From: Salinigranum rubrum
GTDB taxonomy: Archaea; Halobacteriota; Halobacteria; Halobacteriales; Haloferacaceae
Direction of reading: 5' to 3'
Assembly (NCBI RefSeq): GCF_002906575.1
Contig: NZ_CP026309.1
Coordinates: 1,984,001-2,048,000 of the forward strand
DNA: 64,000 bases
Shown: positions 26,368-35,886 of the stretch, one piece after another
How positions within the stretch are numbered: the stretch's first letter is position 1
How the letters are laid out: the number at the start of each line of letters is the position of its first letter
Notes under the pieces: model-generated
The model's input: only the letters and a program-made list of their open reading frames with translations
Database searches by the model: none
Told to the model about the DNA's origin: nothing
Translations under genes and position numbers: made by a program

Positions 26368-27555
26368 ATGTTCGACGAGAGTGCGTTCAAAGAGATAGTT
26401 ACAGAACAGTACACGAAGGAGCGAAAACGCGCCGAGAAGCAGTACAAGAACGGCAATCGAGCGGCCGCCGCTCGTCACTACCGGGCGGCAGCGTCGCGGC
26501 TGACAGAACTCGCTGACCTCGAGCGGAACGGCGAACTGGAGAAGCGTCACCGGACGGACGCCGAGCGCTACCGCTCGTGGGCCGAGAAGTTGGAGCGCGA
26601 GCCACAGCCACAGCCGCGGCAAGCGGGGAGCGCGTCGAGCGAGGGAGAGGGGTCGGGGCGTGGCGCGCTCCGGACAAAGGGCGAGTCGGCGGAGCAGACC
26701 GAAGGTGACGAGACGCTGGAGGCGGCACGCCTGCTCGAAGCGCCGCCGGCTCTCACCTTCGACGACGTCGGCGGGATGCACGACCTCAAGCAGTTGCTCA
26801 TCGAGCGCGTCGTCGACCCCCTCGAACGCAAGGAACTGTACGAGGAGTACGACCTCGGCGTGGTCAACGGCATCCTCCTCTATGGGCCCCCGGGGACGGG
26901 CAAGACGTTCATCGCGCGGGCGCTCGCGGGAAAACTCGGCTACAACTTCATGAACGTCACCACGGCCGACGTCGTCAGCAAGTACGTCGGCGAGGCCGCC
27001 CAGAACGTCCGCGACGTCTTCGCCGTCGCCAAGGCGAACCAGCCGTGTATGGTGTTCTTCGACGAGTTCGACGCCGTCGCCTCCGACCGCGGCGGGGACA
27101 TGTCCAGTTCGGAGAAGCAGATGGTCAACCAGTTCCTGCAGTCGCTCACGGACGTCCAGGGCGAAGACGTCGTCGTGGTCGCGGCGACGAACTACCTCGA
27201 CCTCCTCGACTCGGCGGTGAAGCGTTCGGGGCGGTTCGACGAGCGCATCGAGGTGCCGCCGCCGGACGCCGACGCCCGCGTCGAGATACTGAAGATCCAC
27301 CTGCGGAACCGCCCAGTGTTGTTGAAGGAAGTCGACTGGGACCGCGTCGCCGCGCTCACCGAAGGGTACTCCGGGAGCGACATCGAACTGGTCGCGGAGA
27401 ACGCTGCTCGACTGGCGCTCAAGGAGCGCCTCGAACGCGACGAGACGGTGTACATCTCACAGACGCACATCGAGGCGGCCATCGGCGAGACGCCGCCGAC
27501 CATCGAGTACGACGCGAGCGACGGCGGTGGCGACGCGGGCGAAGGGGTCGCCTGA
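26368..27555 (+). CDS. Vps4/CdvC-like AAA ATPase with MIT-like N-terminal domain
   Basis: A 395-residue AAA protein. Residues 5-75 form three Lys/Arg/Ala-rich helices ending AERYRSWAEKLERE, closely like the MIT domain of Vps4, spastin and CdvC. A disordered acidic linker follows. The AAA module has FDDVGGMHDLKQLL, Walker A GPPGTGKT (about 173-180), Walker B MVFFDEFDAV (about 226-235), the SRH with KRSGRFDERIEVPPPD and sensor 2 YSGSDIELVAENAAR. The SRH resembles Cdc48-type proteins as much as Vps4, so the clade needs a tree. Start at 26368 follows a purine-rich GGAGG (26357-26361). Its stop overlaps the next start by one base. Confidence 0.85.
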   Translation: MFDESAFKEIVTEQYTKERKRAEKQYKNGNRAAAARHYRAAASRLTELADLERNGELEKRHRTDAERYRSWAEKLEREPQPQPRQAGSASSEGEGSGRGALRTKGESAEQTEGDETLEAARLLEAPPALTFDDVGGMHDLKQLLIERVVDPLERKELYEEYDLGVVNGILLYGPPGTGKTFIARALAGKLGYNFMNVTTADVVSKYVGEAAQNVRDVFAVAKANQPCMVFFDEFDAVASDRGGDMSSSEKQMVNQFLQSLTDVQGEDVVVVAATNYLDLLDSAVKRSGRFDERIEVPPPDADARVEILKIHLRNRPVLLKEVDWDRVAALTEGYSGSDIELVAENAARLALKERLERDETVYISQTHIEAAIGETPPTIEYDASDGGGDAGEGVA

Positions 27556-28295
27556 TGCGCGCGTACCTCTCGCCCGTCACCGACAGCGACGAGGTCCGCC
27601 GGGTGGTCGTCGAGTCGTCCGTCGGTATCTACCGGCGAGCGGAGGACGCCGCAGTCGTCGTCTCGACGGGCGACGACGTGGTCGACCTCGGCGTCGCCGA
27701 CCAGTCGGTCTCGCGTCTCCGCCCCGGCGGACCGCCGGTGGTGCTCGAACCGACGACGAACGGCGTCGCGGTCCGCAACGACGGCAGCACCAACCCGGTG
27801 TACGTCCGCACCGGCATCGGCGAGCACACGCTCGACCGCGGCGAGTCGACGCTCGTCGACAGCCACTGCACCATCACCGTCGGCGGACGGCGCGGGACCG
27901 CGCTGCATCTCACGCTGGAACGCGACGACCGCCTCACCCTCGGCGAGTACGTCGACCACGCTGGTCTCAACCTCGGGCGGTCGGGCGCGGTCCTCGGCGG
28001 GGTTCCGGTCTCGTCGTACGTCCCGGCGGTCGTCGAACTCCTGTTGAAGGCGCGCGAGGAGGGGACGAGCGAGTGTCTGAAGTACACGCACGAACTCCGG
28101 ACGGTCCTCTCGGAACATCCCATCGAGAGCGGCGAGTACGACGACCTCTGCGACGAGGTCGACGACATCGAGGGACGGCTCGAACTCCGACTCGAACTGT
28201 CGATGGGCGACGAACTCGACCCCGAGTACCACGCGCGTATCGACCGCGCGGCCCACCGGGTCGTTCGGCTGTACACCAGAGAGGTGGCCGTCTGA
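27555..28295 (+). CDS. FHA-like phosphopeptide-binding protein (candidate)
   Basis: A 246-residue cytoplasmic protein. Residues 15-115 are beta-rich and contain an FHA-like end (VRNDGSTNPVYVRTGIGEH, then LDRGESTLV), where FHA domains normally read STNGT; the usual N-terminal GR and SRxH residues are not clear, so the domain is divergent or a non-canonical forkhead-associated fold. The C-terminal half is helical and acidic. It overlaps the ATPase and the kinase genes by one base each, so translation is coupled. FHA proteins bind phosphothreonine; with the kinase and phosphatase next door a signal-reading role is likely. Confidence 0.6.
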   Translation: MRAYLSPVTDSDEVRRVVVESSVGIYRRAEDAAVVVSTGDDVVDLGVADQSVSRLRPGGPPVVLEPTTNGVAVRNDGSTNPVYVRTGIGEHTLDRGESTLVDSHCTITVGGRRGTALHLTLERDDRLTLGEYVDHAGLNLGRSGAVLGGVPVSSYVPAVVELLLKAREEGTSECLKYTHELRTVLSEHPIESGEYDDLCDEVDDIEGRLELRLELSMGDELDPEYHARIDRAAHRVVRLYTREVAV

Positions 28296-30844
28296 TGGTG
28301 GCCGACGTGACGGTCGGCGACCCGCTCCCGGGAACCGAAGGAGGGGTCACTCCGCCCGCGACCGAGAGCGAGGGCGACGGTGGAGAGCCGACCAAGCGGT
28401 GGTACTACCTCACGCTGCTGTTCCTCGTCGTGACGGTGGCGTACGGCCTCTCGGTGCTCGCACTCGACAGCGCGTACTTCCTCTTCCCGGGCGAACTCGG
28501 GATGCTGCTCTGGATCGGTGTCGTCGTCGCCAGCGGCCCCCTCGCCCTGTTCTTCTGGCTCGACACGCGGGCGGTGGCTCGTGCGAATCGGAATCCGGAG
28601 GTCGTGGACACTTCGCGGCTCCTGGGACCGTGGGTCACCGGAATCGGCGGCGGTCTCACGGGTCTCGTGGCGGTGTTCGTCGTCCCGGTGGGAATTTTGG
28701 CTGCCGTCTACTACCAGTTCCCGCTCCTGTTCGCCGTTCTGTGGTACCTGGGGTCGACGCGCCGGCGAGCGCTGCGCCTGGCGGAAAAATCACAGCCACC
28801 CATCGTCGACCCGCCGTTCGTCAGCCCACCGGAGAACGAGTCGCCCGACGAGGACCGCCCCGACTTGCCGCCGCGGCTGTATCGCAAGGCGAAGCGGCTG
28901 AGAGAGCGCGGCAGCGACCGGATGGCGGACGGCGAGACGGCACAGGGGAACGACGACCACGAGAACGCGGCGTCGGCGTACCGCGAGGCGGTCGATGCGT
29001 ACACGAAGGCGGTCGAACTCGTCGACGGCTACGCGGTCGACGACTCCGCACTCCGCAGCGATCTTGAACGGGCGAAGGAGGAGTACCGGACGGTCACGCG
29101 CGTCCGCGAGAGTGCGACCGCGGACGAGTACCTCGCCAGCGCGCGAGACATCGCGCGCCGCGGTGACGAGCGGTACGCGGACGGTGACCGCGACGGTGCA
29201 ATCGACCTGTGGACGGAGGCCGCGACAGTGTACGACCGGGCCATCGAAGTCGCCGCCGAGGAGGACGCGGGCGACCTCCGACGGCTCCGACAGGAACTCC
29301 GTGCGAAGGTCACCGAGACGGAACGCGAGCGCGCGACGGCCCGCCGCGTCCACGCGGAGGCGACCGCCGACGAGGCGCTCGCCCGCGGGCGCGCGGCGCT
29401 GGACGACGGCGACCACGACGGCGCGAAGGCGGCGTTTGCTGAGGCGGTCGAGGCGCTCGAAACCGCCCGTGCGGTCGCGCGCGAACACGACGAGGACGCG
29501 ACCGACCTCGACGACGCACTGGGCCACGCGCGGCGCGGTGTCGTCGACGCCACCCTGGGGGCGCTCGAAGCGGAACTGGCCACACGCACTGGCGACGAAA
29601 CGACCACGGGCCGCCGGGGGAGCCGCGGGCTTTTCGACCGTGTGCGCCGCGGACTCGACGACCTCGAAGCCGCGGAGAGCGAGGCGTTCACCGACGACCA
29701 CCACGACCGGGTCGCGAGCCTCCGCGAGCGGGTCGCCATCGAGACGCTCCGCGAGGCGGTGGTCGGACAACTCGCCGAGATGGAGCGGGCGGAGCGACTG
29801 TACGCGGGCGAGAAGTTCTTCGAGGCGCGGGAAGTGTACCGCCGGGTCCGCGCGAGCGTCGAGGCGCTCGCGGCGACGGAGTCGGCGTCGCTCACCGAGG
29901 AGGTCGAGGACGAACTCTCGCGGGTCGTGCTCGCGTGCGAACTGAACGTCGAGGCCATCCGGAAAGCCATCTACGAGAGCGACTCGACCGAACCGCTCGT
30001 GACCACCGAGGAGATCGCCCACGGGGGCCCGCTCCGCGACGAGGACGACCTCATCGTCGACCGGGTGCTCGAATATCTCCCGGGATACACGCGCGTCAAG
30101 CAACTCGGCGGCGGCGGCTTCGCCGACATCTGGGTGGTCAACGGCGAGGCGGGACGGGCGGCGCTGAAAATCCCCCGGGTGTCGGACTACGAGACCATTC
30201 CGGAGTCGAAGATCCGGCGGTTCGTCGCGGAGGCGGAGAACTGGCAACTCGTCGCGAACCACCCGAACGTCGTCGACGTCCTGCAGTACGGCGAGAAGCC
30301 CGTCCCGTGGCTCCTCCTCGAACTGTGCGAGGGGACGCTCCGGGCGCGGCTCGACGCCGGCGCGGCGTTCGACGAGCGGGTCGTCGTCCTCGCGGCCGTC
30401 GGCGACGCGCTCGGGTACGCGAACGCGAAAGGCATCGCTCACCTCGACATCAAGCCGGAGAACGTCCTGTTCGACGGCGAGGGCGTCGCGAAACTCGGCG
30501 ACTGGGGGCTGTCGAAGGTGATGACCGAGGGGACGATAACCGGCACCGGCCACAGTCTCCTGTACGCCGCGCCCGAGCAACTGGACCGGAGCCTCGGCGA
30601 GCGGGACATCCGCACCGACGTCTACCAGTACGGCGTCCTCGCGTACGAACTCCTGACGGGCGAGCACCCCTTCGAGGTCGGGTCACGCGAGGCCATCGTC
30701 CCCCCCAGTAAACGGAACCCGGACCTCCCGGGGTCGGTCGATACGACGCTCCTGAAGGCGCTGGCGTACGACCAGACCGAGCGGTACGAGCAGGTCGTGC
30801 AGGTGCGCGACGCGCTCACCAGAGCGCTCGGAGTCGAGGCGTGA
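28295..30844 (+). CDS. membrane-anchored Ser/Thr protein kinase with TPR/MIT-like repeats
   Basis: An 849-residue protein. Four membrane segments fall at about 36-57, 68-88, 111-139 and 140-153. A helical region follows with hairpin repeats starting near 193, 278 and 359 (for example YLASARDIARRGDERYADG), a TPR- or MIT-like pattern. The kinase domain is C-terminal (about 590-849): Gly loop LGGGGFADIW, Lys in AALKIP (near 625), catalytic HLDIKPEN (near 715), DWG in place of DFG (near 736), APEQL, and DVYQYGVLAYELLTG. All catalytic residues are kept, so it is probably active. The kinase lies on the cytoplasmic side if the N-terminus does. Confidence 0.87.
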   Translation: MVADVTVGDPLPGTEGGVTPPATESEGDGGEPTKRWYYLTLLFLVVTVAYGLSVLALDSAYFLFPGELGMLLWIGVVVASGPLALFFWLDTRAVARANRNPEVVDTSRLLGPWVTGIGGGLTGLVAVFVVPVGILAAVYYQFPLLFAVLWYLGSTRRRALRLAEKSQPPIVDPPFVSPPENESPDEDRPDLPPRLYRKAKRLRERGSDRMADGETAQGNDDHENAASAYREAVDAYTKAVELVDGYAVDDSALRSDLERAKEEYRTVTRVRESATADEYLASARDIARRGDERYADGDRDGAIDLWTEAATVYDRAIEVAAEEDAGDLRRLRQELRAKVTETERERATARRVHAEATADEALARGRAALDDGDHDGAKAAFAEAVEALETARAVAREHDEDATDLDDALGHARRGVVDATLGALEAELATRTGDETTTGRRGSRGLFDRVRRGLDDLEAAESEAFTDDHHDRVASLRERVAIETLREAVVGQLAEMERAERLYAGEKFFEAREVYRRVRASVEALAATESASLTEEVEDELSRVVLACELNVEAIRKAIYESDSTEPLVTTEEIAHGGPLRDEDDLIVDRVLEYLPGYTRVKQLGGGGFADIWVVNGEAGRAALKIPRVSDYETIPESKIRRFVAEAENWQLVANHPNVVDVLQYGEKPVPWLLLELCEGTLRARLDAGAAFDERVVVLAAVGDALGYANAKGIAHLDIKPENVLFDGEGVAKLGDWGLSKVMTEGTITGTGHSLLYAAPEQLDRSLGERDIRTDVYQYGVLAYELLTGEHPFEVGSREAIVPPSKRNPDLPGSVDTTLLKALAYDQTERYEQVVQVRDALTRALGVEA

Positions 30845-31566
30845 CGCGCGTCGAAACCGCCGTCGAGAGCGACGCCGGTCTCGTCCGCACGAACAACGAG
30901 GACAGCACCCTCCGCGTCGCGCTCGACGGCGACGAGGGTCGACAGTGGCTGCTCGCCGTGGCCGACGGGGTCGGCGGCGTCGACGGCGGCGAGGTAGCCA
31001 GCACTGCCGTCGTCTCCGAACTCGCCGCGTACGCGAAGCACTTGCGGGACGCCGGCGAACGCGACGCCGAGACGCTCCTCCGTGAGGGACTCGCCGCCGC
31101 CCGGGAGGAGTTCACCGCCTACGCCGCGGCCGAAGGGTTCGGCGGGGCGGGCACGACGCTGGTCGCGGCGGTGGTGGACGTCGACTCGGACTCCCTGCCG
31201 ACCGTGACCGTTCTCAACGTGGGAGACAGTCGCGCGTACGTCTGCGGGTCGAGCGGCCTCCGGCAGGTAACCACCGACCACACCGTCGGCCGAGAACGGG
31301 ACGCCGGCGGGCGGTACGGGCACGTCCTCTCGCGGTGGGTCGGTGTCGAGGCCCGGGTCGACCCCGACGTGTTCGTCGAACCGCTCGACGAAACGCTCCT
31401 GCTCTGCTCGGACGGTCTGACGAACGAACTGTCGGACGAGGAGATACGGGAGGTGCTCGAAGGCGGTGGCTCCGTCGCTGACCGCGCCGCGGCGCTCGTC
31501 GAGCGGGCACTCGCACACGGCGGGCGGGACAACGTGAGCGTGGTGTTGGCGGCGGTCCGCGACTGA
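30841..31566 (+). CDS. PP2C-type Ser/Thr protein phosphatase
   Basis: A 241-residue metal-dependent phosphatase. The PP2C motifs are visible in order: VRTNNEDS, LLAVADGVGGVDGGEVAS (metal Asp), GAGTTLVAA, NVGDSRAYV, TTDHTVG, LLCSDGLTNELSDEEI and GRDNVSVVLAAV. It starts with GTG at 30841, overlapping the kinase stop by four bases (GTGA), so the kinase and phosphatase are translationally coupled and likely act on the same targets. No transmembrane segment. It is the last gene of the ESCRT-like cluster. Confidence 0.92.
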   Translation: MTRVETAVESDAGLVRTNNEDSTLRVALDGDEGRQWLLAVADGVGGVDGGEVASTAVVSELAAYAKHLRDAGERDAETLLREGLAAAREEFTAYAAAEGFGGAGTTLVAAVVDVDSDSLPTVTVLNVGDSRAYVCGSSGLRQVTTDHTVGRERDAGGRYGHVLSRWVGVEARVDPDVFVEPLDETLLLCSDGLTNELSDEEIREVLEGGGSVADRAAALVERALAHGGRDNVSVVLAAVRD

Positions 31567-31635
31567 CCGACTGAAGGCAGGCGCGGCAAAACAATTGGTC
31601 GACTACAGAAGGAGACTCGACCTCTCAGTGAGCCG

Positions 31636-31803
31636 TCACACTTCGAGAGGCCCACCTGGGTCGTGCCAGAACAAAACGGCACCGGAGACCGCGACGACCA
31701 ACCACGCGACTGTCATAAGCGGGTCGTTCTGCATGAACCCGGTGATTGCGAGAGCCAGACCGAGGAGAATCTGCACGCCGTAGATGAGATATCGGAGGTT
31801 CAT
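31636..31803 (-). CDS. small two-helix membrane protein
   Basis: A 55-residue protein starting at 31803 with two hydrophobic segments (YLIYGVQILLGLALAITGF and VAWLVVAVSGAVLFW). No family recognised. It lies on the opposite strand, convergent with the phosphatase gene. Acidic or charged residues are few, so confidence rests on the clean helix-loop-helix pattern. Confidence 0.55.
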   Translation of the reverse strand: MNLRYLIYGVQILLGLALAITGFMQNDPLMTVAWLVVAVSGAVLFWHDPGGPLEV

Positions 31804-32009
31804 ACCGGAACGAGGACGGAACACCAGATAATTCTGTACACGTCGGTTCCTGCGAGGAACGCTCCCGCCCGACCGATTGTTCGGTCATCCCCCCGCCTTC
31901 GGGACCGACCGTTCGTATCGCGGCTGTGGGTTTACGAGTCGCACGAGCGACGGAACTCCTCGGACCGAACAACCCAACGCTTTTTCGCCGAACGCACGAG
32001 GCTCGATTC

Positions 32010-33188
32010 GTGTTCGCCTCCCGCCTCTCGGAGCGGGGAACCTGGCTCGTCGTCATCTGCTGGTTCGTCGCCGTCGACGCCGTCGGCCTCCAGCTCCGTG
32101 GTCCGCTGTTGGCCTCACTCGAAGCGGAGTTCGGTGCCTCTCCCGCGCTCCTCGGCCTCGTCGCACCCGCGGGAACCGTCGGGTTCGTCGCGACCCTGCT
32201 CGTCATGGGTAGCGTCGCCGGACGCCTCGACATCGGACGTGCGATGCGAGTCGGGGTGGTCGCCGTCGCCGTCTGCGTTGCCCTCCTCGCGTTCGTCCCC
32301 TCCTTCACCCTCTACCTCGGCGTGTTGGTGCTTCGCGGCGTCGCGACGGGCGTGTTCCGCGCGCTCGACCGTCCGGTGTTGAGCCACCTCTACGCCGACG
32401 CGCGCGGGCGCGTGTTCAACCTCTACGACTTCGCGTGGGCCGTCGGTGCGACGCTCGGCCCGGTGCTCGTCGTCGCCGCGCTCGCGGCTGGGTCCTGGCG
32501 GCTCGCGTACGGCGTCCTCGCGGTCGGGTTCGTCCCCGTCGCCGTGGCGCTCTGGCGGCTCGACTTCCCCGAACTCTCCGGCGTCGAGCGACCGCTCAGG
32601 CTCGCGGACGTCCGGCGGGTTCTCGGCCGGACCGAAGTCACGGGCGCGTCGGTCGCGCTGTTCGTCAGCGGCGGCGTCGAGGGGGGGCTGTTCACCTGGC
32701 TCCCGTACTACGCGCGGACCGTCCTCCCCTCCTCGACGGCGAGCCTCACGCTCTCGGTGCTCGTTCTCGGGTACATCCCCGGTCGGCTGGTCTACAGCCG
32801 TGTCGCCGAGCGCGTCGGCTACCTCCCGCTCGTCCTTGCGCTCACCGCCGGGGGAACGGTCGTCCTCGTGGGCGTGCTGACGCTCGCCGGGACGCCGCTT
32901 CTGGTCGCCGTCTTCGTCCTCGGCGTCCTCCTCTCCGGAGTGTCTCCGACGCTCACGGCGTACGCGATGTCGGCGGTCCCGTCCTACGGCGGGCCGGCCA
33001 ACGCCGTGACGACGGGGTCGGTTTACTTCGGCCTCGCGGTCTTCCCACCGGTGATGGGCGTGATGCTCGAACGTCGCGGAATCGAGGCTGCGATCTCGCT
33101 CCTTCCGGTGCTGGCGACGCTCACGGGAGTCTGTCTCGTCGTCACGTTCGTCGCGGTGCGCCGACGGGGTCGCGTCGCCCCCATCTGA
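32010..33188 (+). CDS. major facilitator superfamily transporter
   Basis: About 392 residues with 11-12 membrane segments and an MFS-type loop (SVAGRLDIGRAMRVGV) between helices 2 and 3. The ORF is open from 31926, but the GTG at 32010 is preferred: a T-run TTTTT at 31981-31985 sits about 25 bases upstream as a TATA-like element, and the hydrophobic protein begins there (SERGTWLVVICWFVAVDAVG). Substrate unknown. Single gene. Confidence 0.8.
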   Translation: MFASRLSERGTWLVVICWFVAVDAVGLQLRGPLLASLEAEFGASPALLGLVAPAGTVGFVATLLVMGSVAGRLDIGRAMRVGVVAVAVCVALLAFVPSFTLYLGVLVLRGVATGVFRALDRPVLSHLYADARGRVFNLYDFAWAVGATLGPVLVVAALAAGSWRLAYGVLAVGFVPVAVALWRLDFPELSGVERPLRLADVRRVLGRTEVTGASVALFVSGGVEGGLFTWLPYYARTVLPSSTASLTLSVLVLGYIPGRLVYSRVAERVGYLPLVLALTAGGTVVLVGVLTLAGTPLLVAVFVLGVLLSGVSPTLTAYAMSAVPSYGGPANAVTTGSVYFGLAVFPPVMGVMLERRGIEAAISLLPVLATLTGVCLVVTFVAVRRRGRVAPI

Positions 33189-33234
33189 GCCCTCGAACCG
33201 GGGGGTTATGGTCCGAGAACGCCTCTCTCTCAGT

Positions 33235-33927
33235 ATGTGTGGCCGATACACGCTGTTCACCACCCAGCCCCGGTTGGAAGAGCGGTTCGGTGCGTCGTTC
33301 CCCCGGGAGATCGAACCCCGGTACAACTGCGCGCCGGGACAGCACCTCCCCGTACTGACCGGCGACGCGCCCGAGGAGTTCTCGTTCAAGAAGTGGGGAC
33401 TCGTCCCGTCGTGGGCCGACGACGGTTCGACGTCGTTCATCAACGCCCGTGCCGAGACGGTGAGAGAAAAGCGGAGTTTCGCCGAGCCGTTCGAATCCAG
33501 GCGCTGTCTGGTCCCGGCGGACGGCTTCTACGAGTGGGTCGAGCGAGGAGAGGGGAAACAACCCTATCGCGTCGCCTACGAGGACGACCGTCCCTTCGCG
33601 ATGGCAGGGCTCTGGGAGCGGTGGACCCCGCCGACGCGACAGACCGGACTCGGCGAGTTCGGGGGCGAGGGGTCGGGAGACTCCGAGCCGGTCGAGACGT
33701 TCACCGTCGTGACGACCGAACCGAACGAGGTCGTTTCGGACCTCCACCACCGGATGGCCGTCGTGTTGAGTCCGGACGAGGAGGAGACGTGGCTCCGCGG
33801 CGACGCCGACGAGGCGTTCGAGCTCCTCGACCCCGCCCCCTCCGAGGGGTGGCACGCGTACCCCGTCTCGACACGGGTGAACAGTCCCGCGAACGACGGC
33901 CCCGACCTCGTCGAAGCGACCGAGTAA
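33235..33927 (+). CDS. SRAP (HMCES/YedK) abasic-site DNA-protein crosslink protein
   Basis: A 230-residue SRAP protein. Cys2 in MCGRYTLF is the nucleophile that, after Met removal, crosslinks to abasic sites in single-stranded DNA. Other conserved residues are seen in FINARAETV, LVPADGFYEW (active-site Glu) and DLHHRMAVVL (His). The start at 33235 is required because Cys must be residue 2. An insert of about 20 acidic residues (GLGEFGGEGSGDSEP) is typical of haloarchaeal copies. It shields abasic sites during replication. Single gene. Confidence 0.93.
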   Translation: MCGRYTLFTTQPRLEERFGASFPREIEPRYNCAPGQHLPVLTGDAPEEFSFKKWGLVPSWADDGSTSFINARAETVREKRSFAEPFESRRCLVPADGFYEWVERGEGKQPYRVAYEDDRPFAMAGLWERWTPPTRQTGLGEFGGEGSGDSEPVETFTVVTTEPNEVVSDLHHRMAVVLSPDEEETWLRGDADEAFELLDPAPSEGWHAYPVSTRVNSPANDGPDLVEATE

Positions 33928-34261
33928 CCGTTTCTCTGCGCTCCGCCGACCGCGGCGGTTCGGCGACCAGGAGAGACCAACTCGATCCCGAACTCGAACG
34001 CGATGTGATGGCGATTCCGGTCCAGACGCCGAAGAGCGGGGTCTTCGAGCCAACTGCCGGTGTTCCACTGCGTCACCGAAGATCGACATTTTGTATAGCG
34101 ACATGTGATTTACGAGTCCGCAGCACGACAAGGACCACGAGTATCTATCGGATGTTCGAGGACAAATTCCGAGAACGATCCTCGAATTCGTGGGGACTCC
34201 AGGCCACCGCTCCAGACCGGGCGTCTCCGGGAAATCCGGGTACAAAACACGTGTCGGAGCG
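33928..34261. other. convergent intergenic region
   Basis: A 334-base region between two converging genes. It holds an AT-rich patch (ACATTTTGTATAGCGAC, near 34088-34104) but no plausible gene, RNA or clear terminator hairpin. The short open frames here have non-acidic, shadow-like compositions. Confidence 0.45.
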
Positions 34262-35640
34262 TCACGCACTGGCTGACGCTCCCCGGGCCGCGTCTGCGAC
34301 GCGTTTCGCGGCGAGCAGTCCGAGCAGGAGCGCGCCCCAGACGCCCGGCTGGAAGACAGAGACGACGACATCAGCCACGGTGGCGTCGAGGCCGGGGACG
34401 GAAGCCGCGCGATACGGGAGGACGGGTGGCAGGAACTCGACGGCCAGTCTGAGCCCGAACGAGTGGACGTGAAAGCAAAACAGTGCCAGGAGCGGGAGCC
34501 ACGGTTTTCCGTGGGCTGTGAGTTCGACCTGCAGCATCACCACGACGCTCGGCACGAGCGCCGTCAGGTAGTAGCTGTACGCCTGTGGTGCCAGGAGGGG
34601 CATCACCGCGACGCCCAGCGCGAACGTCTCGCGGTCCGCACCCCCTCTCGCTGCGAGCGCGAGTCCGACGACGGCGAGGCTGCCGAGGAGCCTGAGCGGG
34701 AGCGAAAGGGGGCGAGCGCGTACAGCGGTCTGAAGTACGGTGCCATCCAGAGGAGCGGGCTCCGGACCGGCTCGGATTTGCCCCATCGGATGACGTCGAG
34801 GTAGCTCACGTGTGCCTCGACGCCGAACGCGACGAGGGAGACGACGGTCAGGGCGACACCGGCTCCGACAGCACCGAGGAACCGACGGCGGTCGGTGAGG
34901 AGGTGCGCCCCGACGGGCGCGTAGACGAGTTTGACCACGCCCACGAACCCCGTGCACGCGCCGCTCGCGTATCCCACGGTAGACGCGCTCGGAGAGTCAC
35001 GCTCGGCGACGAGCAAGCAGACCACGGAGAGCGTGAGGAAACCGGCCAGAAACGCCGATATCTGTCCCTGCTTCACCGAGAACAAGAGCGGGTGAAAGCC
35101 GACGAGCGCCCACAGGACGAGCCCACGCTCCCAGAGTCGGAGTCTGTGGCCGAGTTCACGCGTCAGCAGTTGGAGGCTCCCCCACAGGAACAGCACGGAG
35201 CAGAGCTCCCACAGCAACGCGCCGGTGTCGAACGAGAGCTGGTCGAAGGGCCAGACGACGAGGAGGAAGACGGGCGGGTAGAGGTAGCTCCCGCCGTACC
35301 CTCCCTCCTCGTTCCGCACGTAGAGGGGTTCGCCCGCTCGCCACCGGTCGAGTGCGCCCGTGTACGCGCCGAAGTCCCAGTACCTGAACGGCGCGGCGAC
35401 GTCGGCGAGCCGCAGGGCGCTGTCGACGAACGGGTACAGGAGCAATACGACCGCGAGCGCGAGCGCGCCGATCACGAACCCCGGCCGCGTATCTACCCGT
35501 TCGCCGAGCCGCTGAATCAGTGACGGACCCGGGTTACGGAGTCGTCTCGGGAGCGGGGCGTCGACTGCTCGGGCCACTTCGAGGCCACCATCCACGAGGA
35601 CGAGGAGTGCGACGATCCACCCGACGAGGACGACGAACAT
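34262..35640 (-). CDS. GT87-type membrane glycosyltransferase (frameshift in sequence)
   Basis: The corrected gene encodes about 459 residues, with eight or more membrane segments. The acidic pair in FRYWDFGAYTGALDRW and the loop SYLYPPVFLLVVWPFDQL are typical of GT87/DUF2029 mannosyltransferases, which use a lipid-linked sugar donor outside the membrane. The frame is lost at a G5 run (34708-34712); one added base joins YALAP to LSLPLRLLGSLAVVGLAL and restores the C-terminal helices. A role in cell-envelope or S-layer glycan assembly is inferred from the family. The gene stands alone. Confidence 0.78.
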
Positions 35641-35857
35641 CCCACCGGACGATTCCGCTCCTCCCCGAGATTCTTGTGGAGGGGCAAACGCTCGTTTGAC
35701 TCACGCGAGTGTGGCCGTTGGTGAGCCGATCAGTAATCACCGAACGAGACACCACAACCTCTTCCGATATATAACTGGATCTGACCCACAGATTCTAGTT
35801 ATCGTCGAATAGAACATCAAATGGGCGGCTATTGTGGTACTAGAATGGGGGATAATA

Positions 35858-35866
35858 TACTTTATC
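35858..35866 (+). promoter_or_regulatory. TATA box of the DUF5805-type gene
   Basis: TACTTTATC in a strongly AT-rich patch lies about 25 bases before the ATG at 35887; this spacing selects 35887 as the start. Confidence 0.55.
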
Positions 35867-35886
35867 TCCGAATGAGGGTTAGATTG

